Positions 1-7,465 of a stretch of DNA of 12,550 bases are shown piece after piece. Source of the stretch: an uncultured Dorea sp. (GTDB taxonomy: Bacteria > Bacillota > Clostridia > Lachnospirales > Lachnospiraceae); contig CAJTZE010000066.1 of assembly GCA_910584265.1 (NCBI GenBank), forward strand, positions 1 through 12,550, written 5' to 3'. The translations under genes were made by a program, and so were the position numbers. Positions within the stretch are counted from its first letter, which is position 1; each line of letters opens with the position of its first letter. The notes below the pieces were generated by a model that was not told the DNA's origin, made no database searches, and worked only from the letters and a program-made list of their open reading frames with translations.

Positions 1-81
1 TTCAACAAAAAGATAAATCAAAAAGAAAGTTGCCAACGATTACTTGACAGTAACCGACAGAGGAAACCATCAAACCGCTCA

Positions 82-110
82 ATGACAAACAGGGATAAAT
101 GCGCTATAAT
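82..110 (+). promoter_or_regulatory. Sigma-A type promoter upstream of the small-ORF chain and phosphatase
   Basis: A perfect -10 hexamer TATAAT lies at 105-110, and ATGACA (5/6 match to TTGACA) lies at 82-87 with the ideal 17-bp spacer. Transcription should begin near 117 and run into the phosphatase at 446. The -35 overlaps one arm of an inverted repeat TGACAAAC (83-90) / GTTTGTCA (126-133) centred on the -10 box, which suggests control by a dimeric regulator. The motif match is directly visible; activity is inferred. Confidence 0.6.
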
Positions 111-133
111 AGGATTAGTACTACTGTTTGTCA
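83..133. promoter_or_regulatory. Inverted repeat spanning the promoter (possible operator)
   Basis: TGACAAAC at 83-90 is the exact reverse complement of GTTTGTCA at 126-133. The repeat is centred at about 108, inside the -10 box. A short palindrome, TAGTACTA, lies between the arms at 116-123, around the expected transcription start. The arms sit at the -35 box and about 10-17 bases past the start, as expected for a repressor that binds both sides of a promoter. No regulator gene is adjacent, so the binding protein is unknown. Confidence 0.35.
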
Positions 134-152
134 AGCGTCCGTTATAGGAGGA

Positions 153-224
153 ATGAACACATGGCGGCATTGTAAATATGGGAGTAAGGAACGCGGACGG
201 GAGCGGGATATTTTGATGAGATAA
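153..224 (+). CDS. Possible 23-residue basic leader peptide
   Basis: A short reading frame starts at ATG 153, just downstream of the promoter. An AGGAGG box at 146-151 precedes it, but only one base separates the box from the ATG, so initiation here may be poor. A second ATG at 161 has better spacing but encodes only MAAL. The 23-residue product is rich in Arg and Lys and begins MNTWRHCKYGSKERG. I recognise no family. It could be a leader peptide or chance; the good Shine-Dalgarno sequence near the mRNA 5' end is the only real support. Confidence 0.2.
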   Translation: MNTWRHCKYGSKERGRERDILMR

Positions 225-250
225 GGTTAAAATAGCAGCAGGGTGAAAAT

Positions 251-355
251 ATGATGGAACGAAAGGGATTCGTGCTTATGGTCAAAGGGAGTAATTTTTT
301 GGTATTTTTATGTTTATACTTACAGGAGGGGTTCAAATGCTATCAAAACAATTAA
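251..355 (+). CDS. Possible 34-residue hydrophobic small protein
   Basis: The ATG at 251 is preceded by AGGGTG (about 240-245), a weak ribosome binding site. The 34-residue product has a charged N-terminus (MMERKG) followed by a hydrophobic stretch, roughly residues 14-24, with sequence like NFLVFLCLYL, which could be a short membrane segment. Its 3' end overlaps the next small frame (start 337) by 19 bases. No homology is recognised. It is listed because it belongs to the overlapping chain between promoter and phosphatase; it may not be translated. Confidence 0.15.
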   Translation: MMERKGFVLMVKGSNFLVFLCLYLQEGFKCYQNN

Positions 356-468
356 GGGAAGAATGCGGAAAAGCAGGCCTGACCGGGTTTCTTTTCCGGA
401 AACGTGAGTTAGGGGCGGAGTTTGATCAAAATGTGGTGGTGCAAAATGGGGACTTATATAATAAGTGA
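337..468 (+). CDS. Possible 43-residue small protein overlapping the phosphatase start
   Basis: The ATG at 337 has the best ribosome binding site of this leader region, AGGAGGG at 324-330, six bases upstream. The frame encodes 43 residues beginning MLSKQLREECGKAGLTGF and ends at TGA 466-468, which is 20 bases inside the phosphatase reading frame. The overlap would allow translational coupling: ribosomes finishing here could restart at ATG 431 or 446, which have only weak sites of their own. I recognise no family. A decayed gene start or a coupling leader are both possible. Confidence 0.3.
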   Translation: MLSKQLREECGKAGLTGFLFRKRELGAEFDQNVVVQNGDLYNK

Positions 469-1243
469 TATTCATGGTTGCTACGATGAATTTCTCCGTA
501 TGCTTGAGAGAATAAATTTTTCTGATTCCGACAGGATGATCCTGGCCGGGGATTATATTGACCGGGGGAAGAACAGCTATGAGATGCTGAGATGGCTGGA
601 GCATTGTCCGGATCATGTATGTCTTATCCGGGGAAATCACGAGGAGGAATTTGCTGAGAATGTGGATCTGATGTGCCTGCTGAACGAAAAGGAGGGACTG
701 AGGTACGATCCGGCTTCCAATGCCGGTACAGCGGTACTCTATGCGTCTGTGAAGCGCATTTTAGCAGAAAGCAGGCTTTCGATCCTGTATTTTGACCTGT
801 ACGGAACGATCGGCCGCCTGATCAGGCAGTCAGGCGTTACGCTTAACGATTTGTGCAGATGGGCAGAGTTCATCCGCAGGATGCCTTATTATTACGAGCT
901 GACTGCCGGAGACAGAGCGTGCATTGTGGTACATGCAGGATATGCGGAATCGGCGGAACAGATCGGGGCGCGTTATTCCGGCCTGGAGAGATTTTATCTA
1001 TATGCCAGGGAGGATGCTTTTCGGCTGGGCGGTAAACGGCACGGCATGGTGATCGCCGGTCATACGCCGACGATTATCAAGGGAGATTTTGTCTATAATA
1101 AAGGGCGGGTGTTCCGGTACTACGATGCGGAAAAGGACTGCGTATTTTATGACATTGACTGTGGCTGCGTGTTCCGCTGGCGGGAGCCGGATGCGAGGCT
1201 TGCCTGCATCCGGGCGGAGGATGAGCAGGTATTTTATATGTGA
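446..1243 (+). CDS. PPP-family metallophosphatase (serine/threonine phosphatase or ApaH-like)
   Basis: This calcineurin-like metallophosphoesterase has 265 residues from ATG 446. The metal-binding blocks of the PPP family appear in order: SDIHG (D8, H10), GDYIDRG (residues 35-41), RGNHE (62-66), then VVHAG and AGHTPT in the C-terminal half, which supply further metal-ligand histidines. Such enzymes hold two metal ions and hydrolyse phosphoproteins or dinucleoside polyphosphates; the motifs do not separate PrpA-type protein phosphatases from ApaH-like hydrolases. No signal peptide is seen, so it is cytosolic. The frame is open back to TTG 422, and ATG 431 has a GGAG ten bases upstream. I chose 446 because family members start just before the first metal block, but 431 is possible. 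It follows the small-ORF chain and shares its promoter. No terminator is visible after it. Confidence 0.85.
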   Translation: MGTYIISDIHGCYDEFLRMLERINFSDSDRMILAGDYIDRGKNSYEMLRWLEHCPDHVCLIRGNHEEEFAENVDLMCLLNEKEGLRYDPASNAGTAVLYASVKRILAESRLSILYFDLYGTIGRLIRQSGVTLNDLCRWAEFIRRMPYYYELTAGDRACIVVHAGYAESAEQIGARYSGLERFYLYAREDAFRLGGKRHGMVIAGHTPTIIKGDFVYNKGRVFRYYDAEKDCVFYDIDCGCVFRWREPDARLACIRAEDEQVFYM

Positions 1244-1268
1244 GCTTTCCTCTTAAAACTCCAGGTAA

Positions 1269-1299
1269 TTGTGCATGGATCACTGATATTGTGTATAAT
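1269..1299 (+). promoter_or_regulatory. Putative promoter of the polyphosphate kinase gene
   Basis: A consensus -10 box TATAAT lies at 1294-1299, 62 bases before the next start codon. The best -35 candidate is TTGTGC at 1269-1274 with a long 19-bp spacer, so only the -10 element is strong. The gene could also be reached by read-through from the phosphatase, since no terminator separates them. Confidence 0.4.
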
Positions 1300-1361
1300 A
1301 AAGATAAGCTCAGGAGTACCGGCAGAGCCGGACAAAAAGATAGGAATACAGGGAGGGAATC

Positions 1362-2864
1362 ATGTTAGAGAAACTGGATTTAACAAAACGTCTGGGTAAG
1401 GCAGAGTACAAGAAAAAAATGAAAAAGCTAGAGCCAAAGCTAGGCAGGCTCCAGAGGGAGTGCAGGGAACTTGGGATCCCGGTTATTATCGCATTTGAAG
1501 GATACGGGGCGTCCGGCAAGGGCGTTCAGATCGGAGAGCTGATCAGGGCGCTTGATCCAAGAGGATTTGAGGTATATGCGGTCAAGAATGAGACGGAAGA
1601 GGAGAAGATGTATCCGTTTATGTGGAGATTCTGGACAAAATTACCTGCAGACGGACGTATCGGAATCTATGACAGCAGCTGGTACCGCAGGGTACTGATC
1701 GACCGGTTTGATAAGAAAGTGAATAAGAGCGGGCTTTCGGATGCCTACCGCTCTATTTGTTCCTTTGAGGAGCAGCTGACTGCCGGCGGCATGGTGATGA
1801 TCAAGATATTTCTTGCAATTGATAAGAAGGAGCAGAAGAAGCGTTTTGAAAGGCTCCTTGCTTCGGCTGAAACTGCCTGGCGCGTAAGCGAAGGGGATTT
1901 GAAGAGGCATAAGAATTTTGATAAATATGAAAAGCTCAATGAAGAGATGCTGACCCGTACGGATACGGATTATGCGCCGTGGAATATTGTGGAGGCGGTA
2001 GACCGGAGGTTTGCGGCAGTCAAGGTATATGAGATTGTCATTCAGATATTGGAGGAAAAGCTGAGGGAAGTGAAGAAGCAGAGAAAAGCACCACAGGAGG
2101 CAGAGCATATGCCTTCCCTGTCCGCACAGAATGACAGGCTGAAGGAGTCGATTCTTAGCAAGACGGATTTGAGCCGTTCCTATACAAAGGAAGAGTATAA
2201 GAAGAAGCTTGGCAGGCTGCAGAAGAAGATGGAGAAGCTTCACGGTGAGCTTTACCGCAGGAGGATCCCGGTGGTTCTGGGCTTTGAAGGCTGGGATGCC
2301 GGCGGCAAGGGCGGCGCTATTAAGCGTTTGACGGAGAGGATGGATCCAAGAGGGTATGTGGTGCATCCCACAGCGTCGCCCAATGATATGGAGAAGGCGC
2401 ATCATTATCTCTGGAGATTCTGGGCGGACATGCCCAAGGCAGGCCATGTGACTATATTCGACCGTACCTGGTACGGAAGGGTTATGGTGGAACGGATTGA
2501 GGGCTTCTGTACGAAACAGGAGTGGCAGAGAGCCTACAAAGAGATGAATGACATGGAGAAGGATCTGACAGATGCAGGAGCAATTGTCTTAAAGTTCTGG
2601 ATGCAGATCGATAAGCAGGAGCAGGCAAGAAGATTTCAGGCAAGGCAGGAGAACCCGGAGAAGCAGTGGAAGATTACCGATGAGGACTGGCGCAACCGGG
2701 AGAAGTGGGATCAGTATGAGGAAGCGGTGGATGAGATGCTGATCCGGACTTCTACGCCGAATGCCCCTTGGATCGTTGTGGAGGGAAACAACAAGTATTA
2801 TGCAAGGATTAAGGTGTTAGAGACGGTTGTAAAGACCATAGAAGAGCGTCTTGGGAAGGCTTAA
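1362..2864 (+). CDS. pap: Polyphosphate:AMP phosphotransferase (tandem-domain PPK2)
   Basis: This 500-residue protein has two PPK2 domains in tandem, the architecture of class II polyphosphate:AMP phosphotransferases, which make ADP from AMP using polyphosphate. Domain 1 has the P-loop GYGASGKG (residues 47-54, K53) and a Walker-B/lid segment DSSWYRR from D104. Domain 2 has GWDAGGKGG with K316 and DRTWYGR from D367. Both domains carry a WRFW motif, and the P-loop Lys to Asp distance is 51 residues in each, which shows an internal duplication. The usual Asp-Arg pair is intact in domain 2 but is Asp-Ser in domain 1, so domain 2 is probably catalytic. Two-domain homologues such as Pseudomonas PA3455 also have a degenerate first copy. 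The start ATG has GGGAGGG six bases upstream (1350-1356). Cytosolic; an intrinsic terminator follows, so it is the last gene of its transcript. Confidence 0.9.
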   Translation: MLEKLDLTKRLGKAEYKKKMKKLEPKLGRLQRECRELGIPVIIAFEGYGASGKGVQIGELIRALDPRGFEVYAVKNETEEEKMYPFMWRFWTKLPADGRIGIYDSSWYRRVLIDRFDKKVNKSGLSDAYRSICSFEEQLTAGGMVMIKIFLAIDKKEQKKRFERLLASAETAWRVSEGDLKRHKNFDKYEKLNEEMLTRTDTDYAPWNIVEAVDRRFAAVKVYEIVIQILEEKLREVKKQRKAPQEAEHMPSLSAQNDRLKESILSKTDLSRSYTKEEYKKKLGRLQKKMEKLHGELYRRRIPVVLGFEGWDAGGKGGAIKRLTERMDPRGYVVHPTASPNDMEKAHHYLWRFWADMPKAGHVTIFDRTWYGRVMVERIEGFCTKQEWQRAYKEMNDMEKDLTDAGAIVLKFWMQIDKQEQARRFQARQENPEKQWKITDEDWRNREKWDQYEEAVDEMLIRTSTPNAPWIVVEGNNKYYARIKVLETVVKTIEERLGKA

Positions 2865-2888
2865 GGTTTCAGGGGAACAGTTATGGAC

Positions 2889-2923
2889 GGGGGATGTCAA
2901 TCTGCTTGATATCCTCCTTTTTT
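2889..2923 (+). terminator. Rho-independent terminator after the PPK2 gene
   Basis: A 12-bp stem with two G-U wobbles (2889-2900 with 2906-2917), a five-base loop TCTGC and an immediate run of six T residues (2918-2923) form a classic intrinsic terminator, 25 bases after the stop codon at 2864. Confidence 0.85.
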
Positions 2924-2928
2924 CTGCA

Positions 2929-2952
2929 TATTTTTTTGGGTATTTTTTTGGG
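2929..2952. repeat. Perfect tandem duplication of a 12-bp T-rich unit
   Basis: The 12-mer TATTTTTTTGGG occurs twice back to back (2929-2940 and 2941-2952), immediately after the terminator and upstream of the alpha-galactosidase promoter candidate. It looks like a slippage-prone tandem repeat. A regulatory role, for example as an AT-rich upstream element of the promoter, is only possible. Confidence 0.7.
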
Positions 2953-2971
2953 AAAAAAGTATTTACAGATA

Positions 2972-3000
2972 TGGAAAAATCAGACATGTTATGATACTAT
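2972..3000 (+). promoter_or_regulatory. Putative extended -10 promoter of the alpha-galactosidase operon
   Basis: TGATACTAT at 2992-3000 reads as an extended -10 element (TG, one base, TACTAT). TGGAAA at 2972-2977 matches the -35 consensus at 4/6 positions with a 17-bp spacer. AT-rich DNA lies just upstream. The leader between this site and the start codon contains a direct repeat, CGATAA at 3027-3032 and 3034-3039, that could bind a regulator. No catabolite-response element is recognisable. Confidence 0.4.
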
Positions 3001-3072
3001 AGGATACGGTATGCGGAATTGTTTTCCGATAATCGATAACCGAATAGAATCTTTTCAGGAGAGGACAGGCAT

Positions 3073-5283
3073 ATGAAATATATTACATATCATGATGAAT
3101 CAAAGGTATTTGTTTTAAAAACGAAGAACAGTATGTATCAGATGCAGATTATTGATTATAACACATTGGTTCATTTGTATTATGGGGCGAATGTAGGTGA
3201 TACGGAGATTACACATAGACTGATGTTTCTGGACAGAGGCTTTTCCGGCAATCCCTATGAGGCGGGAGAGGACCGGACCTTTTCCTTTGACGTGCTCCCT
3301 CAGGAGTATTCCGGATATGGTAACGGGGATTACCGTATTAACAGTCTGGAAGCAGAGCATGAGGACGGAAGCGACGCAGTACATCTGCAATATGAATCCC
3401 ACCGGATGTATGAGGGTAAATATTCCCTTCATGGACTTCCCTGCATGTACGGGGATGAGGATGAGGCGGAGACGCTGGAGATTACGCTGTGCGACCATCT
3501 CAGTAACCTGAAGGTACACCTGCTTTACGGGGTATTTCCGAAGCTGGATGTGATTACCAGAGCGGTACGCATGGAGAACCAGGGAGAAAAGCAGGTGAAG
3601 GTCCAGCGCGCCATGTCTATGGAGATGGATTACCCGAACCGCCATATGGATTTTATACATTTTTATGGAAGACATACCATGGAGCGCCTTATGGAGCGGC
3701 TTCCGCTCCACCATGGGGTGCAGTCTGTGGAAAGTAAGAGGGGGATGTCCAGCCATCAGCATAATCCTTTTGTGATCCTTTGTGATAAGAGTACTACGGA
3801 GACCCATGGGGAATGCTATGGATATGCGCTGGCGTACAGCGGAAACCACCGCTGCGAGATTGAAGTAGACCAGATGGAGCAGACAAGGATCGTGATGGGG
3901 ATCCATCCTTATCATTTTTCCTACCGCTTGAATAAAGGAGACACCTTTGAGACCCCGGAGGCCATCATTGCTTATTCTTCCGAGGGACTGGGCAAGCTGT
4001 CGCGCATTTACCACGATGCTTACCGCTCTAACCTGATCCGCAGTAAATATGTGGATCAGCCGAGGCCGATCCTGGTAAATAACTGGGAAGCTACCTATTT
4101 TGATTTTAATGAAGAGAAATTGTTTGAGATTGCCAAGACAGCGAAGGAGATCGGACTGGATATGTTTGTTATGGACGACGGTTGGTTTGGCAACCGGAAT
4201 TCGGATTATACCAGTCTCGGAGACTGGGAGGTCAATGAGGAGAAGTTAAGAGGCGGCCTTCCGAAGTTAGTTGAGCGGATTAACGGAATGGGAATGAAAT
4301 TCGGTCTGTGGATCGAGCCGGAGATGATCTCCGAGGACAGCAAGCTTTATAAGGAGCATCCAGATTGGGTGCTGAGAATTCCCGGAAGACGGATGAACAG
4401 AAGCCGTCATCAGCTGAATCTTGACATTACCCGCAAGGAAGTCAGAGACCATATTATGGAGAAGATTTTCCGGGTTCTGGACAGCTGCAAGGTTGATTAT
4501 GTAAAGTGGGATATGAACCGGGCTGTGGATAATGTGTATTCAGAGGCGCTTCCTGCAGAGCGCCAGGGAGAGGTGTTCCACCGCTATGTGATGGGCGTTT
4601 ATGAGATGATGGACCGTCTGGTTACCAGATATCCGGATCTTTTGTTTGAAAACTGTGCGGGCGGAGGCGGAAGATTTGACGCAGGCATGCTGTATTATTC
4701 CCCGCAGATCTGGTGCAGTGATAACACCGATGCGATTGACAGGCTGAGGATCCAGTATGGCACTTCCTTTGGCTATCCGGTCAGCGCTATGGGGGCTCAT
4801 GTCAGCGTGTGCCCGAATCACGGGACAGGGCGGACAACGCCGTTTGACACGAGAGCGGTGGTGGCAAGTGCGGGAACCTTTGGCTATGAGCTGGATCTTG
4901 CAAAGCTGACGGAGGAAGAGAAGGAAGCGGCTAAGCGTCATATCAGGGAATATAAGGAGATGGAGATGCTGGTGCTGAACGGCGATTATTACCGCCTGAC
5001 CAATCCATACCGGAACCATGAGTATGTGCTGTGGCAGTTCGTGTCGAAGGATAAGAAAGAGACGGTTGTGAATGGGGTTATGCTGCGCAATGAATCGAAT
5101 CCCCATATCCATCTGATCTATCTGGAGGGTCTCCTGCCGGATAAGCATTATAAGGATGCGGAGACCGGCGCTGTTTATACCGGCGCGGCATTGATGTATG
5201 CAGGAGTTCCGCTTCCTGTGGGCATGGGGGATTACCAGCCGTTGAAGTATAAATTCTGTATGATAGATGAAGGACAGGAATGA
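3073..5283 (+). CDS. Alpha-galactosidase, glycoside hydrolase family 36
   Basis: This 736-residue enzyme should remove terminal alpha-1,6-linked galactose from melibiose, raffinose and stachyose. GH36 landmarks run in order: WEATYFDF from W338, DDGWFG at 368-373, GLWIEPEM, KWDMNR with the nucleophile D480, ENCAGGGGRFD, and CSDNTD with the acid/base D550. The 70-residue spacing equals that of the Geobacillus stearothermophilus enzyme (D478/D548), so length and numbering fit the bacterial tetrameric group. The layout is an N-terminal beta-sandwich, a central (beta/alpha)8 barrel from about 330 to 640, and a C-terminal beta domain. There is no signal peptide, so it acts in the cytosol on imported oligosaccharide. 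The start ATG is backed by AGGAGAGG (3057-3064). No sugar transporter or regulator is adjacent, which is unusual for such a gene; instead an aminotransferase follows after four bases. Confidence 0.95.
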   Translation: MKYITYHDESKVFVLKTKNSMYQMQIIDYNTLVHLYYGANVGDTEITHRLMFLDRGFSGNPYEAGEDRTFSFDVLPQEYSGYGNGDYRINSLEAEHEDGSDAVHLQYESHRMYEGKYSLHGLPCMYGDEDEAETLEITLCDHLSNLKVHLLYGVFPKLDVITRAVRMENQGEKQVKVQRAMSMEMDYPNRHMDFIHFYGRHTMERLMERLPLHHGVQSVESKRGMSSHQHNPFVILCDKSTTETHGECYGYALAYSGNHRCEIEVDQMEQTRIVMGIHPYHFSYRLNKGDTFETPEAIIAYSSEGLGKLSRIYHDAYRSNLIRSKYVDQPRPILVNNWEATYFDFNEEKLFEIAKTAKEIGLDMFVMDDGWFGNRNSDYTSLGDWEVNEEKLRGGLPKLVERINGMGMKFGLWIEPEMISEDSKLYKEHPDWVLRIPGRRMNRSRHQLNLDITRKEVRDHIMEKIFRVLDSCKVDYVKWDMNRAVDNVYSEALPAERQGEVFHRYVMGVYEMMDRLVTRYPDLLFENCAGGGGRFDAGMLYYSPQIWCSDNTDAIDRLRIQYGTSFGYPVSAMGAHVSVCPNHGTGRTTPFDTRAVVASAGTFGYELDLAKLTEEEKEAAKRHIREYKEMEMLVLNGDYYRLTNPYRNHEYVLWQFVSKDKKETVVNGVMLRNESNPHIHLIYLEGLLPDKHYKDAETGAVYTGAALMYAGVPLPVGMGDYQPLKYKFCMIDEGQE

Positions 5284-5287
5284 TAGG

Positions 5288-6472
5288 ATGATATCAGAGC
5301 GGGTACAGAGGATCCGTCCCTCTAAGACGGTGGAGATTACCAGCAGGGTAGCCGAGCTGAAACAACAGGGAAGGAGTTTGATCGGCTTCAATGTGGGCGA
5401 GCCGGATTTTTCGACTCCGGAGCATATCTGCCGGGCGGCAGAGGAGGCTATGCGGCAGGGCTTTACCAAATATACGCCTGTGACGGGCATTTTAGAGCTC
5501 AGAAGGGCAATCGCCGAAAAGCTTGAACGGGAGAACCGGGTGCGGTATTCCGTGGATGAGATCACAATAGGAGCGGGAGCGAAGCAGTGTATTCTGGCGG
5601 CGCTTCTGGCTGTCTGTAACCCGGGGGATGAGGTGCTGATTCCTTATCCCTGCTGGGTGAGCTATCCGGAGCTTGTGAAGCTTACGGACGGGGAGCCGGT
5701 GATGGTTCCCTGCAGGGAGGATTTTTCACTGGATATTGCCGCAGTCCGCAAAGCGGTTACAAAGCGCACCAAGGCGGTTATGATCAATACGCCGAACAAT
5801 CCCACGGGAGCCGTTTATGACCGGCAGTCTTTAGAGGATCTGGCGTCGCTTGCCGTGGAGCATGATTTTTATATTATATCAGATGAGGTATATGAAAAAT
5901 TTGTATATGGCGGAAGAGAGCATGTTTCGCCCGCTTCTTTTTCGGAGGAAGTGAAGAAGCTTACTATTCTGATCAACGGCATGTCAAAGACCTATGCCAT
6001 GACAGGATGGAGGATTGGTTATATTGCGGCTGACAGGGAGGTTATAAAGGCAGTGAATGTGCTGCAGGGACAGATGCTTTCCTGTGTGCAGTCCCTGTCC
6101 CAGAAGGCGGCTGTGGCGGCTCTTGCCGGAACACAGGAGCCGCTGGAGAACATGATCCGGGAATTTGAAAGCCGGAGGAATTATATGAGGGAACGGCTGA
6201 ATCAGATGCCGGGAATTTCCTGCATGGATGCAATGGGGGCATTTTATCTGCTGGCAGACGTTAGAAGCTTTTATGGCAGAAACGCCGGAGGAGCCGTGAT
6301 AGAGGATGACGGACAGATGGCGAAGTATCTGCTGGAGGAAGCGGGGATTGCAGTGGTTCCGGGAAATGCATTTTTTGCGCCGGGATATCTGAGGTTTTCT
6401 TATAGTAATTCCATGGAACAGATCGAGAAGGGGATGGACCAGATGGAGCAGGCTTTAAAGAAGCTGTCCTGA
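5288..6472 (+). CDS. Class I aminotransferase (aspartate aminotransferase-like)
   Basis: This PLP-dependent fold-type I aminotransferase has 394 residues from ATG 5288. It probably moves the amino group of aspartate or a related amino acid to 2-oxoglutarate. Visible motifs are NVGEPDF near the N-terminus, YTPVTGILELR, PYPCWVSYPE, NTPNNPTGA (with the PLP-contacting Asn), DEVYEKF, and SKTYAMTGWR carrying the Schiff-base lysine K234. The substrate-carboxylate arginine is R369 in LRFSYSNS. K234 equals the numbering of the Thermus aspartate aminotransferase (subgroup I-gamma/Ib type), which supports this start. The frame is open to an upstream ATG at 5267 that would overlap the galactosidase, but AGGA at 5276-5279 is well placed only for 5288. 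It is co-transcribed with the alpha-galactosidase (four-base gap). Exact substrate cannot be fixed from sequence; aromatic or alanine specificity is possible. Confidence 0.9.
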   Translation: MISERVQRIRPSKTVEITSRVAELKQQGRSLIGFNVGEPDFSTPEHICRAAEEAMRQGFTKYTPVTGILELRRAIAEKLERENRVRYSVDEITIGAGAKQCILAALLAVCNPGDEVLIPYPCWVSYPELVKLTDGEPVMVPCREDFSLDIAAVRKAVTKRTKAVMINTPNNPTGAVYDRQSLEDLASLAVEHDFYIISDEVYEKFVYGGREHVSPASFSEEVKKLTILINGMSKTYAMTGWRIGYIAADREVIKAVNVLQGQMLSCVQSLSQKAAVAALAGTQEPLENMIREFESRRNYMRERLNQMPGISCMDAMGAFYLLADVRSFYGRNAGGAVIEDDGQMAKYLLEEAGIAVVPGNAFFAPGYLRFSYSNSMEQIEKGMDQMEQALKKLS

Positions 6473-6503
6473 GAGCCGTGCATGATATGATGGAGAAGAT
6501 ACA

Positions 6504-7445
6504 ATGAAGTATTACTATGCGCCGATGGAAGGCATTACGGGATATCTGCACCGTAATGCCTGCCATTCTTTTTTTTCGGAAATTGATAAATATTTTACCG
6601 CTTTTCTTTCGCCGAATGAGAGAGGAAAGCTAAATAGCAGAGAGAAAAATGACATCCTGCCGGAGCATAATGAGGGGATTTATCTGGTGCCTCAGATTAT
6701 GACAAACCGCGCAGACTGTTTTCTTGCAGGAGAGAAAACCCTCCGAAGCTATGGGTATAAGGAGATCAACCTGAATCTGGGATGCCCGTCAAGGACGGTG
6801 GTATCAAAGTACCGAGGTGCAGGATTTCTTGCAAAACCGGAGGAGCTGGATCATTTTCTGGAGGAAATATTTGCACATACGGAGTGTATGATCTCTGTTA
6901 AGACAAGGATCGGGCGGGATGATATAGAAGAATTTCCAAGACTTCTGGAGATTTATAATAAATATCCGCTGAAGGAGCTGATCATCCATCCCCGTACACA
7001 GAAGGAATTCTACAAGGGGACGCCCCATCAGGATGTGTTTTCCTATGGGGTGAAGAACAGCCGGAGCCCGGTGTGCTATAACGGAGATATTGCCGATTTG
7101 AAGGCATATAAAGAGTGGGCCGGAAAGTTTCCGGAGGCGGACCGGGTCATGATCGGGAGAGGGCTTCTTACAAATCCGGGGCTGATCGGAGTATTAAAGG
7201 GCGGCCCGATGCCGGAAAAGGAGAAGATCCGGGAATTTCATGATGCAATTTATCATGCATATCAGGAGGAAATGCCCGGCGGCAGGGTGGTCCTGTTCAA
7301 AATGAAGGAGCTGTGGGTATATATGATCCGGTTATTTACGGATTCTAAGAAATATGGTAAGCGGATCCGCAAAGCGGAAAAGCTTCCCGCCTATGAGGAT
7401 GCGGTGCGGGACTTATTCGCAGAGCAGGATATTTCCGTAAAATAG
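6504..7445 (+). CDS. dus: tRNA-dihydrouridine synthase
   Basis: This FMN-dependent enzyme of 313 residues reduces uridine to dihydrouridine in the tRNA D-loop. The Dus family pattern is clear: YAPMEGITG at the N-terminus (flavin binding), NLNLGCPS with the catalytic cysteine C94, VKTRIG, IHPRTQKEFYKG, YNGDI, and the phosphate-binding VMIGRGLL near residue 220. The length matches bacterial Dus proteins, but I cannot assign it to DusA, DusB or DusC and therefore not to a specific uridine. ATG 6504 has GGAG eight bases upstream (6492-6495). It lies 31 bases after the aminotransferase with no terminator between, so it is probably the third gene of that transcript. The following gene has its own promoter. 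Confidence 0.92.
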   Translation: MKYYYAPMEGITGYLHRNACHSFFSEIDKYFTAFLSPNERGKLNSREKNDILPEHNEGIYLVPQIMTNRADCFLAGEKTLRSYGYKEINLNLGCPSRTVVSKYRGAGFLAKPEELDHFLEEIFAHTECMISVKTRIGRDDIEEFPRLLEIYNKYPLKELIIHPRTQKEFYKGTPHQDVFSYGVKNSRSPVCYNGDIADLKAYKEWAGKFPEADRVMIGRGLLTNPGLIGVLKGGPMPEKEKIREFHDAIYHAYQEEMPGGRVVLFKMKELWVYMIRLFTDSKKYGKRIRKAEKLPAYEDAVRDLFAEQDISVK

Positions 7446-7465
7446 ATTCCATTCTGCCTGATATG

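Noticed and set aside
44..49. Perfect TTGACA as a -35 box
   Set aside because: No acceptable -10 hexamer lies 15-19 bp downstream; the TATAAT at 105-110 pairs with ATGACA at 82-87 instead.
1..147. Open frame from the left edge to TAG 145-147
   Set aside because: No recognisable protein end, and a strong promoter with operator-like repeats lies inside it; more likely non-coding.
1641..2447. 268-codon minus-strand open frame
   Set aside because: Antisense to the tandem PPK2 gene; low-complexity Leu/His-rich product typical of shadow frames.
2894..3076. 60-codon plus-strand frame between PPK2 and alpha-galactosidase
   Set aside because: It starts inside the terminator stem, runs through the T-rich tandem repeat and promoter candidate, and has no ribosome binding site.
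3115..4014. 299-codon minus-strand open frame
   Set aside because: Antisense shadow of the alpha-galactosidase N-terminal domain; no recognisable product.
4540..5565. 341-codon minus-strand open frame
   Set aside because: It lies antisense to the 3' part of the alpha-galactosidase and the 5' part of the aminotransferase, both unmistakable from catalytic motifs. The minus-strand product shows no domain, and no ribosome binding site is seen.
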